NCBI GenBank assembly: GCA_019918135.1
Contig: WBZZ01005995.1
Location: 92,001 to 156,000, forward strand
Source of the DNA: Paulinella micropora
Taxonomy: Eukaryota > Cercozoa > Imbricatea > Euglyphida > Paulinellidae
DNA length: 64,000 bases
Direction of reading: 5' to 3'
The notes beneath the pieces were generated by a model, which worked only from the letters and a program-made list of their open reading frames with translations, did not search any database and was not told where the DNA came from. This document shows, piece after piece, positions 18,836-26,557 of this stretch. Numbering within the stretch: position 1 is the stretch's first letter; each line of letters begins with the position of its first letter. A program made the translations under genes and the position numbers.

Positions 18836-19513
18836 ATGGGCCAGACGACAAGTACGGTTGTTTGTATTCGGAAAGCCGCCAAAAAGAAATGGTTTCAAAA
18901 CTTTCTAGCTAGCCCGGAAACACAAATCAGTACGCTTCTGAATACGCCTAACGCCACAGCGATCCGACTAAATGCACGATACACAGCTGGTTGGAGCCAG
19001 GACGATGTAGACAATGTACGGACGTTCCTTGGGGGACTAAACACAAAGAACACATCGAATCCGAACAGCAACATTAATCCCATGGAATATCTCAATATCC
19101 TACGCAACAGTCTCAAGCCTAAAACAGACGGAACGTGCAAAATGTGGGTTGCGTACGCGAAGCGCTTTGGGTTCGTAATCTTTACTGTCGAGAAGTCAGG
19201 AGATGCTGTTATATCACATGCAACCATAGAGTATGTCCATGTCTTTGCCAGCGCAAACAGAGCTGATTCAAACAGTCAGGTTTACAAAGGCATTGAAGCT
19301 GCCATCGTTCGTTACGTCCAAAGAAAACCTAACATTGGCAAGCTACTAAAAGGGGCATCGTTAGAAAGCTTTGTGATGAGAAAACAAGGGGCGAAATTCC
19401 CATCATGGCTAAACACCAGGGTTGACGCTGGTGCAGTCAACGGCGCGTCGCATAACACACGACGGGGCGTCGAACCCATCGTCTCTTCTTCATCTGCTGA
19501 TGAAGACCAGTAG
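18836..19513 (+). CDS. putative N-myristoylated protein
   Basis: 225 residues from ATG at 18836; an upstream in-frame start lies in a poly-pyrimidine spacer. The N-terminus MGQTTST fits the N-myristoylation consensus (Gly2, Ser/Thr at position 6), which would anchor it to membranes. The body is mixed alpha/beta (MWVAYAKRFGFVIFTVEKSG, ISHATIEYVHVFASAN) with no recognised domain. The C-terminal 30 residues are basic then serine/acidic (SSSSADEDQ) and probably disordered. It may be a matrix-type virion protein, but that is inference from the lipidation signal alone. Confidence 0.7.
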   Translation: MGQTTSTVVCIRKAAKKKWFQNFLASPETQISTLLNTPNATAIRLNARYTAGWSQDDVDNVRTFLGGLNTKNTSNPNSNINPMEYLNILRNSLKPKTDGTCKMWVAYAKRFGFVIFTVEKSGDAVISHATIEYVHVFASANRADSNSQVYKGIEAAIVRYVQRKPNIGKLLKGASLESFVMRKQGAKFPSWLNTRVDAGAVNGASHNTRRGVEPIVSSSSADEDQ

Positions 19514-19620
19514 GTTGCTTGGTTACGGTAGAACCGCCCTTCTCCCATCCCCCCCCCTTCCCCCCCCCAGAAAAGAGCGCAAAAGTCTTCCCCTCCCCTC
19601 TCTGCCTTGATTCAAAGAGA

Positions 19621-19629
19621 TATAAATTA
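19621..19629 (+). promoter_or_regulatory. TATA box
   Basis: TATAAATTA lies 18 bases upstream of the ATG at 19648, at the end of a C-rich spacer. Position and sequence fit a core promoter for the histidine-phosphatase-like gene. Confidence 0.5.
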
Positions 19630-19647
19630 AGAAACAGAAAGAGGCGC

Positions 19648-20664
19648 ATGCAAGTAGCACAAAAAGGGCTAGCCGACCGGGCGCGCAAAGTGAAAAAGTG
19701 TCATCTGTACTACATTCGGCACCTCTTGGTCACGACAAACATACACAGTCTGAGACACCACCCCGTGCTGGGCGACGCATTCATGAGTTCCGCGGTGCCT
19801 TGGGTCAACGTGCTGCAAAGGCAAGAGCTGCGCGATGCACAGACTCTGCTGCAGCAACTAAACCCCAAACCACGAGTGCTGGTGTCTTCGGTGATGCCGC
19901 GCGCTATGCTTACAGCTCTGCTGGTCGCGGGAGAGTACGCGAGCAAGCAAGGCCTTAAGATCCATGTGCTGCGTGAGGTTGCGGAGGAAGCGTGCTGGAG
20001 GGACGGCGAGCATCGTCGGCGGCATCCAGCGGTAGGCACGCTCAGGCTGGAGACGTCTCAGCCCACGGCGGAGCCTGTGTACTTTAGCAAGACCGCCACG
20101 CAAGAAACGGTGTTACGGACCGTAGAGATTACACTGGCGCAGCTAGCCAGCACGTACCCTAATGAAGCTAACAGTTACTTGTTCTCCTTTGACAAGCTGC
20201 AGGACTCTGACATGGCCGAGAGCAGACAGCAGCGTTCGCCGGGCATCGTCATTCGCCCCTGCAGGAAAGAGGCCATCAAAAAAATCCTGGATATTTGGCA
20301 CGCAGACGATGTTGCAGGCTCGAACACCACGCATTGTAATGCGTGGATAAGTACGCACGGGAATTTCATGTTCAACCGGTTAGAGCTTACGAAATCCGTC
20401 CGGAATCTGGCAGTGTGGGTACAGAGGACAGAGACGCAAACTCCTCCGCCGGGAAAGAAGGAGAGGGCCCTTTCTTTGGATAAGCCCCAAAATCTGTTGT
20501 CAGGCATGGAACAACCCGGCTTGCCTGCGGAGGAGGATATCAGACGCGTCTGCCAGAAATGGGGGAAATCGTTGGCGTATTGGCGGGGGGTTGGTGAGAA
20601 AGATTACGAGGAGGCCCTGAAAGATTGGTCCAAGGGAGAATTTGGCCGGCTATTCCTTCTGTAA
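19648..20664 (+). CDS. histidine-phosphatase-superfamily (PGAM-like) protein
   Basis: 338 residues. CHLYYIRHLLVTTNIHS near residue 20 matches the family's first strand and RHG motif, with Leu for Gly. RVLVSSVMPRAMLTALLVAG (about 77-96) matches the S-x-x-x-R-A-x-x-T-A motif, followed by IHVLREVAEE, the usual LrE element. The second catalytic histidine is probably in WISTHGNFMF (about 234-243). So both histidines and the phosphate-binding arginines are present. The family removes phosphate from small metabolites or proteins; substrate unknown. The C-terminal 90 residues are an extension beyond the usual length of about 220. Stop codon 9 bases from the convergent gene's stop. Confidence 0.7.
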   Translation: MQVAQKGLADRARKVKKCHLYYIRHLLVTTNIHSLRHHPVLGDAFMSSAVPWVNVLQRQELRDAQTLLQQLNPKPRVLVSSVMPRAMLTALLVAGEYASKQGLKIHVLREVAEEACWRDGEHRRRHPAVGTLRLETSQPTAEPVYFSKTATQETVLRTVEITLAQLASTYPNEANSYLFSFDKLQDSDMAESRQQRSPGIVIRPCRKEAIKKILDIWHADDVAGSNTTHCNAWISTHGNFMFNRLELTKSVRNLAVWVQRTETQTPPPGKKERALSLDKPQNLLSGMEQPGLPAEEDIRRVCQKWGKSLAYWRGVGEKDYEEALKDWSKGEFGRLFLL

Positions 20665-20673
20665 CCGAGAGGG

Positions 20674-20907
20674 CTATAGCTTGAGTTTATTATTAAATAT
20701 AATTCCTTTACTTCCTCTAGCGAGAGTTTGGATGATATCCTCCGCCAATTCCGGATTCTTTCTTTGTACCTCTAGCCGTAAAGGCCAAAATTGTTTCCCT
20801 AGTTGTCTCTTTTTTGCTTGCAGCCAAGGACACAAACTCGTGTGGCGCGACAAAGCGCGGACGACTTCCTCGTTGAGCTTGCGCAGCTCTGCAAATTCCT
20901 CGGCCAT
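20674..20907 (-). CDS. small charged helical protein (77 residues)
   Basis: ATG at 20907 (MAEEFAELRKLNEEVVRALS). Helix-forming and highly charged throughout (LQAKKRQLGKQF, LRLEVQRKNPELAEDI), ending NNKLKL. The frame continues upstream only through a poly-G/C spacer, so the ATG is the sensible start. An AATAAA on the coding strand sits right after the stop (TTTATT near 20688 on +). No family recognised; tightly convergent with the PGAM-like gene. Confidence 0.6.
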   Translation of the reverse strand: MAEEFAELRKLNEEVVRALSRHTSLCPWLQAKKRQLGKQFWPLRLEVQRKNPELAEDIIQTLARGSKGIIFNNKLKL

Positions 20908-21181
20908 GGGCAAAAGCTGTGCTTCCCGTGTGTTAGAGAGACAGGAGTTGTGAAAGGGGGGGGGGGGGAGGAGAAAAACGGATAGCGAGAGGGCAAAGGG
21001 GGGACGAGGGAGGAGAGGGGGGGGGGAGCGGACAACAGGGAGGAGGGGAAGGGGGAAGAAGTTTCTTGGGGGAGAGGGTCTCAAAACTCTTTTGCAAGAG
21101 TGCAGACAGGTTTAGCCCGCTCACACTTTTGCTTTTTATTAAAAGCGGTGTTTAAGACTGGTGACATTTCTGTTGTGTGTT

Positions 21182-21693
21182 TCAAGAATGGTTTGCTTCC
21201 TCTAGACTTAACTTTGTTTCTACAGCCCGTCCGAGCGGGCTTGGTATTTCTCGTAGAATAGACAAGCAAGGCAGTTCAACTTCTCTTTCTCCCAGAGCGT
21301 TGCTGCGTGACGAGCGGGAAAGATAGTTTTTCGGAAACACGATAGGTGGCAGAGGAGACGTGCGAGCCGGTGTAAGATGGGGGCTGGGAGCCATGCGCAG
21401 GTGGTATTTGTGCCGAGGAAAGCTATCGGTGCTGATAGAGGGGCTCTCCGTTGTTTGCAAGTTCAGCTAGGTATTTTTAACCGGCTATCCGGGGGGTGAT
21501 GCCTACACTCTGTTGACGTGTTTGTCAAGTTCTGTCTCTGTTTCGTCTTCTTCGTCTGATCCCTCAGCTCTGGTGTGTCCACCTCGTGTGGCTCTCTCGG
21601 TTCTTCCATATCTTCTGCTTTTCTCATCCTGTCTCTATCAAAACCATATTTTGTTTTTGCCTCTTTATGGTCTTGGAAAGCATCATGAAACAT
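21182..21693 (-). CDS. possible two-exon gene for a proline/charge-rich protein
   Basis: ATG at 21693 opens a frame beginning MFHDAFQDHKEAKTKYG, charged and coding-like (EEPREPHEVDTPELRDQTKKTKQRQ). A second frame down to 21182 continues in similar style (RHKYHLRMAPSPHLTPARTS ... LSLEEANHS). A GTGTAG donor and a CACCGATAG acceptor between them would connect the two in phase and give about 138 residues. AATAAA on the coding strand lies about 45 bases after the stop. No domain recognised. The splice sites are inferred by eye. Confidence 0.4.
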
Positions 21694-21739
21694 ATCCCCG
21701 ACTCATGTTGTTGAGGATGGATTGAGAAGCTTGGTGAAA

Positions 21740-21860
21740 CACTACCACCTGAGTGTTACAATAATTGAAATATTATACTAATATATATGACTAGAAAATA
21801 TAATTATTTATTTCTTTAAAAAATCGATTAATTATTTATTTCCTTAAAAAAAAAAAAAAA
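21740..21860. other. very AT-rich patch
   Basis: About 120 bases of almost pure A/T (ATATTATACTAATATATATG, TTATTTATTTCTTTAAAAAATCG repeated) in an otherwise GC-balanced window. It overlaps the 3' end of the minus-strand membrane-protein gene and holds AATAAATAA overlapping its stop. It may be only a 3' UTR, but an easily melted site such as an origin is possible. Confidence 0.4.
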
Positions 21861-23011
21861 TCGAAGAGTTGTGCCAATATATACCGTAGGCATACTCCTC
21901 TATCTGATACTGACTCGGAATAGCAACTCTGTAAATCCTTTTTGTTTCCGCTAAACACCGGTGTGTGAGACATCAATTGTCTCATGCAAATCGCATGGTG
22001 CCGAAATTCGTTTCCCCAGCGGCTCATAACTGTGGAGTTGACTAACCGGCTGAGCGCTCCAACGCCGTTGTACATACCTCGCGGCGGGGACCGACTCCAT
22101 TCTTCACCTCGTTCCTTTTCTTTTGTTTCTTCTGCTTGTACCGGCGGCTGTTCAGGACCAGAAACCGTTGCCTGGGCGTCGCCTGGTAGCAAGGGTTTGC
22201 AGGAACAGGCGCCGCAGGAGGCCTGCGACATCTGCATAGCTACCAGATGGGCCCAGCCGGTTGGTACGAGAGCTGCCAAAACGCCCAGGGCAAAAACCCA
22301 CAGGGACAGCTGAGCTGTTCGTACAGGCCGGCGTGCGGACAGCGAGAGCCGCAGCCAGACTGCCAGGTAAGCGGCGCAGAGTACAGCGCCCAACACTGTC
22401 ACCCGTCGGAGGCACTTAAGCCTCGACGACATGGTTCCCCACCGTGGGGGGCAGGGCTGTACCTCTTGCCTCAGCACCACCGTAGCCTCCCCGGCGACCT
22501 CCTCTGCAACCTGTTGACGGCGGCGGCGGGCCAGCACCAGCCCTAGCTGGCGTATTTGCAGGTTGGCGCGAAGCAGCAGCCAGCCGCCGTAGAGCTGTGC
22601 TTGTAGCAAAAAAGCTTCTGCTGGCCAGCGCAGCCCGGTGACGAGGGAAACACCCGTACAGACGACACACAAGACAAGGCGCAGGGAACGCGAGTGCGAG
22701 GGCCTGTCTTGACCCAAGTACGCCAAACCAGTCGGGTAGCGTTCTAGACATTCAAGCCAGACGTGCCAGGCTAGCGGAAACAGCGTGGCATGGTACGCTA
22801 GCGGGGGCTCTACTCCATTTTCACACAGGAGTATGAGCGCGACCCCGTGCGCCAAGTGCCACACCCATATCCGCGGCAGCGTAAACAGGGCTGCCTCGCT
22901 CCAGCGGCTGTCCTTCCCGCCCATCAACTGCAGGCCTGACAGCCAGGCCAAGCCGCACGCAAAGGCGAGGACGCCTACTAAGCCGTGCCCTACAGTAAAC
23001 AAGCCGCGCAT
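21836..23011 (-). CDS. second seven-segment membrane protein
   Basis: ATG at 23011, open for 391 codons. Seven hydrophobic helices: GLVGVLAFACGLAWLSGL, IWVWHLAHGVALILL, TLFPLAWHVWLECL, LRLVLCVVCTGVSLVTG, AFLLQAQLYGGWLLL, VTVLGAVLCAAYLAVWL and LSLWVFALGVLAALVPTGWA, then a long hydrophilic tail. Loop 5-6 is basic (LARRRRQQVAEE). In the tail the codons at PRG-MYN contain GAG|GTATGT, a near-perfect 5' splice site, so the last part of the frame may be intron and the true C-terminus different. No GPCR signature motif is seen. Similar topology to the protein at 11261, but no obvious sequence identity. Confidence 0.7.
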   Translation of the reverse strand: MRGLFTVGHGLVGVLAFACGLAWLSGLQLMGGKDSRWSEAALFTLPRIWVWHLAHGVALILLCENGVEPPLAYHATLFPLAWHVWLECLERYPTGLAYLGQDRPSHSRSLRLVLCVVCTGVSLVTGLRWPAEAFLLQAQLYGGWLLLRANLQIRQLGLVLARRRRQQVAEEVAGEATVVLRQEVQPCPPRWGTMSSRLKCLRRVTVLGAVLCAAYLAVWLRLSLSARRPVRTAQLSLWVFALGVLAALVPTGWAHLVAMQMSQASCGACSCKPLLPGDAQATVSGPEQPPVQAEETKEKERGEEWSRSPPRGMYNGVGALSRLVNSTVMSRWGNEFRHHAICMRQLMSHTPVFSGNKKDLQSCYSESVSDRGVCLRYILAQLFDFFFFLRK

Positions 23012-23171
23012 AGCCAGAGTCCGGCCGAGTGCATACAGAAGAACAAGGAAGCTGCGCTTCTTCTTGTGTGTCTTTTTTTTTTAATTATTATTACTAATAT
23101 TACCACAACAAAACAAAAAACAACAAGACAAAGCTACGGAGGACTGGCGTGGAGCGAGAGAGAGAGGGGGG

Positions 23172-24488
23172 TTAGCTCTGCCGCGCGGGCCGAGCAGGGA
23201 AGCCAGCGCCCAGCTCGGCTCTGTGCCGTTTAAACACCAGCATACGAAAAGTTTCGGCAGTGGGGCCCGCCATGGACACTGGCGCGTGGCACTCTAGTAC
23301 AAAGTCTGACAGGACTTCGGGGACCTGCAGCTTCACAAAGTCCCAGTGCCGATCGATTAAAAAAGCGTAGCGCACGCGCAGGTCCTTTTGTATTAAATTT
23401 AACAGAATTTTCTTGTGCGGCGGTTTCCAGCCTGCGTAGAAGCTGAGAAGTGCAATACCAAAACTGGCAGCGCCCTGTGCCGACCCGTCGTCGGGTAGAA
23501 TCTTGGCCAAGGTGAAGCCCTCGCGGCAGTCTGTGCCCCAGAAGACCCGCGGTCGTGTTGCCCGGGCCAGCACACCTTGTAGCCTATCGAGCATCGAGCT
23601 CCAGGCGGTGGTCTGGGTTGCTGCAAAGTCCCCAGAGTCAAAGCCGTACACCGCCCGAAAGCCCATCACGCCCGCGATATTGACCGCGTGCCCCTCTCCG
23701 GCCCCAGCGTCCACAAAGATCAGCTCGCCTTTTTCTTTTTGCAAGTAGTAATCCAGCAGCGCGTACAAGAGGGGCTGTGCCGTGCCCTGTGTACCGGACT
23801 CTTCCTGGTTGCGCGCACAGGGGGAGGAGCGCCTGATCATGACGGCCGAGGTTGCCGCCTGCTTGCCCAGCGGCGAGGCCAGCCCGTCCCCGATCCCCCC
23901 CCGTGCCTGGCGGTAGAAAAGCAGCAGCCTCTTAGCTTGCGCACACGAGCTCGGCTCGTTTGCCTTGCCGGGAATGCACAGCACGTAGGGGTTGGCGCTT
24001 CTGCACACGGCGCACACGGACGCCGAGAAAATATTCCCCTCCAACGTACAGTTGGGGCAGTTCCACGTGTCGCCCAAGACGCACCCCGCCGGGAACATGG
24101 CCTCTTTGCGGAGTGGGGGCTCTGGTTTCCCTGGGCCGTAAAGTTCCGGCTCGCCCAGGAGCTCAAGATCCCGGGGGACACCTACTTGCACCTGCAGGTA
24201 CGCGCCCCCGGGACCCTGCGGTGAGTCGCGTACTACCTCCAGCAGCAACAGACAGACCCAGACCACGAAGCAACCGACCAGCTCCTCCGACAGGCGCCGG
24301 CGTGCAGAGACCTGGTTGGGGGGGTCGTGGACTAAGAGAAAGTGCCCGGCCGGCGCCTTGCTGTCGTCGAAAAAAAGTCCGCACAGGTCCGGGGGGGCGT
24401 GCACAAAACAAGCCGCGCTGCCTAGGTTGGACAGGTAGCGGAACGCGCGCCCCAGCGTCTCGCCCGCGCTCTTCTTCGAACGCAGCAA
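23172..24488 (-). CDS. RanBP2-type zinc finger plus DOT1-like methyltransferase
   Basis: The frame is open from 24488; the first in-frame ATG is at 24098 (MFPAGCVLGD), giving 308 residues. Directly after it is a RanBP2 finger (WNCPNCTL...CAVCRSANP), which in the family binds ubiquitin or RNA. Then comes a Rossmann methyltransferase: motif I VDAGAGEGHAVNIAG, FDSGD at the end of strand 2, and later ALLSFYAGWKPPHKKILLNL. The motif I style (D-x-G-x-G-x-G-x-x) and layout resemble DOT1-like or class I SAM methyltransferases; histone targeting is inference. Upstream of the ATG the frame encodes kinase-like sequence (SAACFVHAPPDLCGLFF) akin to the family at 52268 and 26558, and overlaps the next gene by 66 bases, so the two may be one locus. 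Confidence 0.65.
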   Translation of the reverse strand: MLRSKKSAGETLGRAFRYLSNLGSAACFVHAPPDLCGLFFDDSKAPAGHFLLVHDPPNQVSARRRLSEELVGCFVVWVCLLLLEVVRDSPQGPGGAYLQVQVGVPRDLELLGEPELYGPGKPEPPLRKEAMFPAGCVLGDTWNCPNCTLEGNIFSASVCAVCRSANPYVLCIPGKANEPSSCAQAKRLLLFYRQARGGIGDGLASPLGKQAATSAVMIRRSSPCARNQEESGTQGTAQPLLYALLDYYLQKEKGELIFVDAGAGEGHAVNIAGVMGFRAVYGFDSGDFAATQTTAWSSMLDRLQGVLARATRPRVFWGTDCREGFTLAKILPDDGSAQGAASFGIALLSFYAGWKPPHKKILLNLIQKDLRVRYAFLIDRHWDFVKLQVPEVLSDFVLECHAPVSMAGPTAETFRMLVFKRHRAELGAGFPARPARQS

Positions 24489-26071
24489 GTAAGGCTAAAC
24501 GTCAGCCCGTCCAGCCACTGCGCAGGCGCCTCCTCCGCGCACAGCCACAGTTCTTGGCACACCGCCAGCGCCCAGCTCTGCGCGGGCCGCAGCACGCAAG
24601 CCCGTTCTCGCAGCCGGCTCCCGTAGAAGCACAGAAAGAGTGCTAGCGCGTTCGACAACCTCAGGGTGGACGATCGCACCCGCGGCTCCGTGCTTAGCGC
24701 GCTGGCTAGGCAGCGCCGCTGCAGCCAGCGCGCTGTGCCAGAGACCAAGAAGCGCCGTCGCTCTCTGTCCCAAGTAAAGATCTCGGGCCCCAACTCAAAC
24801 ATGCACAGGCGGGACGCCGCCCACAAGAACCGAGCCAGAAAGTCACACAGCTCGCCCTCCCAGTACCCGCGCCCCCCCACCTGCTGCCATGGAGATTCTT
24901 GTGCCGACGCTGTCATAAGTTCGGGCAGCGGTTTGCCAACCTGCAGGCGGTGCGCCAAGCCCGCCGCCTGCAGGACCACCGCGGGGATCGTCGGTGACGA
25001 GGTAGTTGTGGTCGACAGTAGTCGCAGAGGCGCCGGGGTCTTGCTCTTCCTGACAACTTGCAGGTAGTCGTCAAAATTAGAGCTTGCGCCCGGCACCGAC
25101 GGTGGCCACCAACCTCTAGCCAGGCTGAGCACGGGCTCCTGCGCAAGCGTCTCTATTTGCTCGGCAACGGCCGCTAGCCCCGCCCTACACAGCGCCGCTT
25201 CGCTACGCAGCGCTCTGAACAGCGCGGCCAGCACCAGCAGGTTTGATAACGTGCACGCTCGCTGGCACAGCAACCTCTCCCCACGCGTCGTCGTACAAGA
25301 GACCGCCAGCTCTTGCGCATGCGCGAGCCCCGAGTGGGACAACATGTACTGTTGCCGTCGCTCGCTCCAGCACAGCGAACTAGGCCCGAGCTTCGAAAGC
25401 AGCAGGTTGTCGCAGCACCCCAGGGCCAGGCGCTCCACCAGGGCCGCCAGCGCGGCCCCCCGCCCCGCCTGTGCCCCTCCATTGTCCTTGTCTATCTCTA
25501 CGCCTGCCCATTCACTGCAAAGCCAGAACTCATCTTCGTCGCCCAGCTTCTTTTTTTCCCCCTTCACCCACACGAGACAGCCCACCACGGGCGTGCAACC
25601 CGTAGCCAAGTGCATGTACTGTTGCAGCGCCGCCCTTTGCACTAGCACGAGCAGGCTAGGGCATTGCACAAAGGCATACGTCACGTTCTCCATCTCCAAT
25701 GTATGCAACCTAGGCAGCCGGCTGTCACGGGGTGACGACAACGACGACGTCCACGCTATTTTAGCCCACCTCTTGGCATCTAGACTTTCGATGGGTACCC
25801 GCACGGCGGGCCTTCCGCGACGGGCCTCGGAAGACGCGCTCCATCGTAGTAAAGGAGCTCGGGCGGGCACACTGCTAGCAGCCTGCCCAACGCTGGCTTG
25901 CCTCTTTACGTCTTCCTTCCATTCTACAAGCCAGCGTGGTTGTTGAGCGGCAGGAGGGCTGTACTTGTAGCCTCGAACAGTTTTGGTGTTGATCTGACAA
26001 CGCTGGCACACCAAACTTGCTTTCTCAAGGACGTTCAACAGCGCCTGTAGCTGCAAACCAAACAAATCCAT
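24422..26071 (-). CDS. kinase-fold-like protein
   Basis: ATG at 26071 (MDLFGLQLQALLNVLEK). A CxxC pair (CQRCQ) lies near residue 22. Residues about 160-180 (VVGCLVWVKGEKKKLGDEDEFWLCSEWAG) parallel the hinge region of the kinase-like family (VYGLVFI...YWVATELV in the protein at 52268). ALGCCDNLLLSKLGPSSLCW then stands where catalytic-loop and DFG elements would be. A second module starts at about 430 (FLWAASRLCMFELGPEIFTWDR). Catalytic residues are not conserved by eye. It overlaps the zinc-finger/methyltransferase frame on the same strand; whether they make one long protein is left open. AATAAA is not evident between them. Confidence 0.6.
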   Translation of the reverse strand: MDLFGLQLQALLNVLEKASLVCQRCQINTKTVRGYKYSPPAAQQPRWLVEWKEDVKRQASVGQAASSVPARAPLLRWSASSEARRGRPAVRVPIESLDAKRWAKIAWTSSLSSPRDSRLPRLHTLEMENVTYAFVQCPSLLVLVQRAALQQYMHLATGCTPVVGCLVWVKGEKKKLGDEDEFWLCSEWAGVEIDKDNGGAQAGRGAALAALVERLALGCCDNLLLSKLGPSSLCWSERRQQYMLSHSGLAHAQELAVSCTTTRGERLLCQRACTLSNLLVLAALFRALRSEAALCRAGLAAVAEQIETLAQEPVLSLARGWWPPSVPGASSNFDDYLQVVRKSKTPAPLRLLSTTTTSSPTIPAVVLQAAGLAHRLQVGKPLPELMTASAQESPWQQVGGRGYWEGELCDFLARFLWAASRLCMFELGPEIFTWDRERRRFLVSGTARWLQRRCLASALSTEPRVRSSTLRLSNALALFLCFYGSRLRERACVLRPAQSWALAVCQELWLCAEEAPAQWLDGLTFSLTCCVRRRARARRWGARSATCPT

Positions 26072-26357
26072 CGGCAGTCCCTTATCGTCTCGAACACGTT
26101 CACCTCTCTCTCTCTCTCTCCCAAAGCTTTTTAAACACACCTGTTACAAAAAGCGCTTTGCGTGCAGCGGGCGGAAGGGAGGAGGCACAGGAGAAACGAA
26201 AGCCTCTCTCCACCCCCCCCCTTCTCTTTCACACAGCCCCCCCCCCCTCCCCCTCCTCCCTCCCCCCCCCGGGGGGGTGGGGGGGAAGTAAAGGGAGTAA
26301 TAGCTGCATTCGCTAAACTAAGAAACCCCTCCCCCCCCCCCCTCCCCTCTTCCTAGC

Positions 26358-26507
26358 ATGTCGAAGAGTTGGCCATGGAGTCTACACCCGGCGACACCAA
26401 CCTGGCTCCGCGAGCTGACGCTGCAAGGGTGCGAGCACATTGCTAGTTTAGGGCCGCTGCAGCACTGGTACGTTATTAGGATTCAAGCAAGAATTTCTTT
26501 TAATTAA
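26358..26507 (+). CDS. short leucine-rich-repeat fragment (49 residues)
   Basis: ATG at 26358 encodes MSKSWPWSLHPATPTWLREL, then a single LRR-like unit (LRELTLQGCEHIASLGPL), the cysteine-containing type common in F-box/LRR proteins, and stops at TAATTAA. It is too short to fold alone, so it is probably a remnant or exon of an LRR protein like the one at 29052. Behind it lies a C/T-rich and poly-C spacer (26080-26350). Confidence 0.35.
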   Translation: MSKSWPWSLHPATPTWLRELTLQGCEHIASLGPLQHWYVIRIQARISFN

Positions 26508-26557
26508 AATCTCTAGCAGCCCCCCGCCGGCTTCTCGACAACCAGACCCTAACTTCT

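Noticed and set aside
11261-23011. Calling the seven-segment proteins GPCRs
   Set aside because: Helix count fits, but DRY, CWxP and NPxxY motifs are absent; topology alone is not enough.
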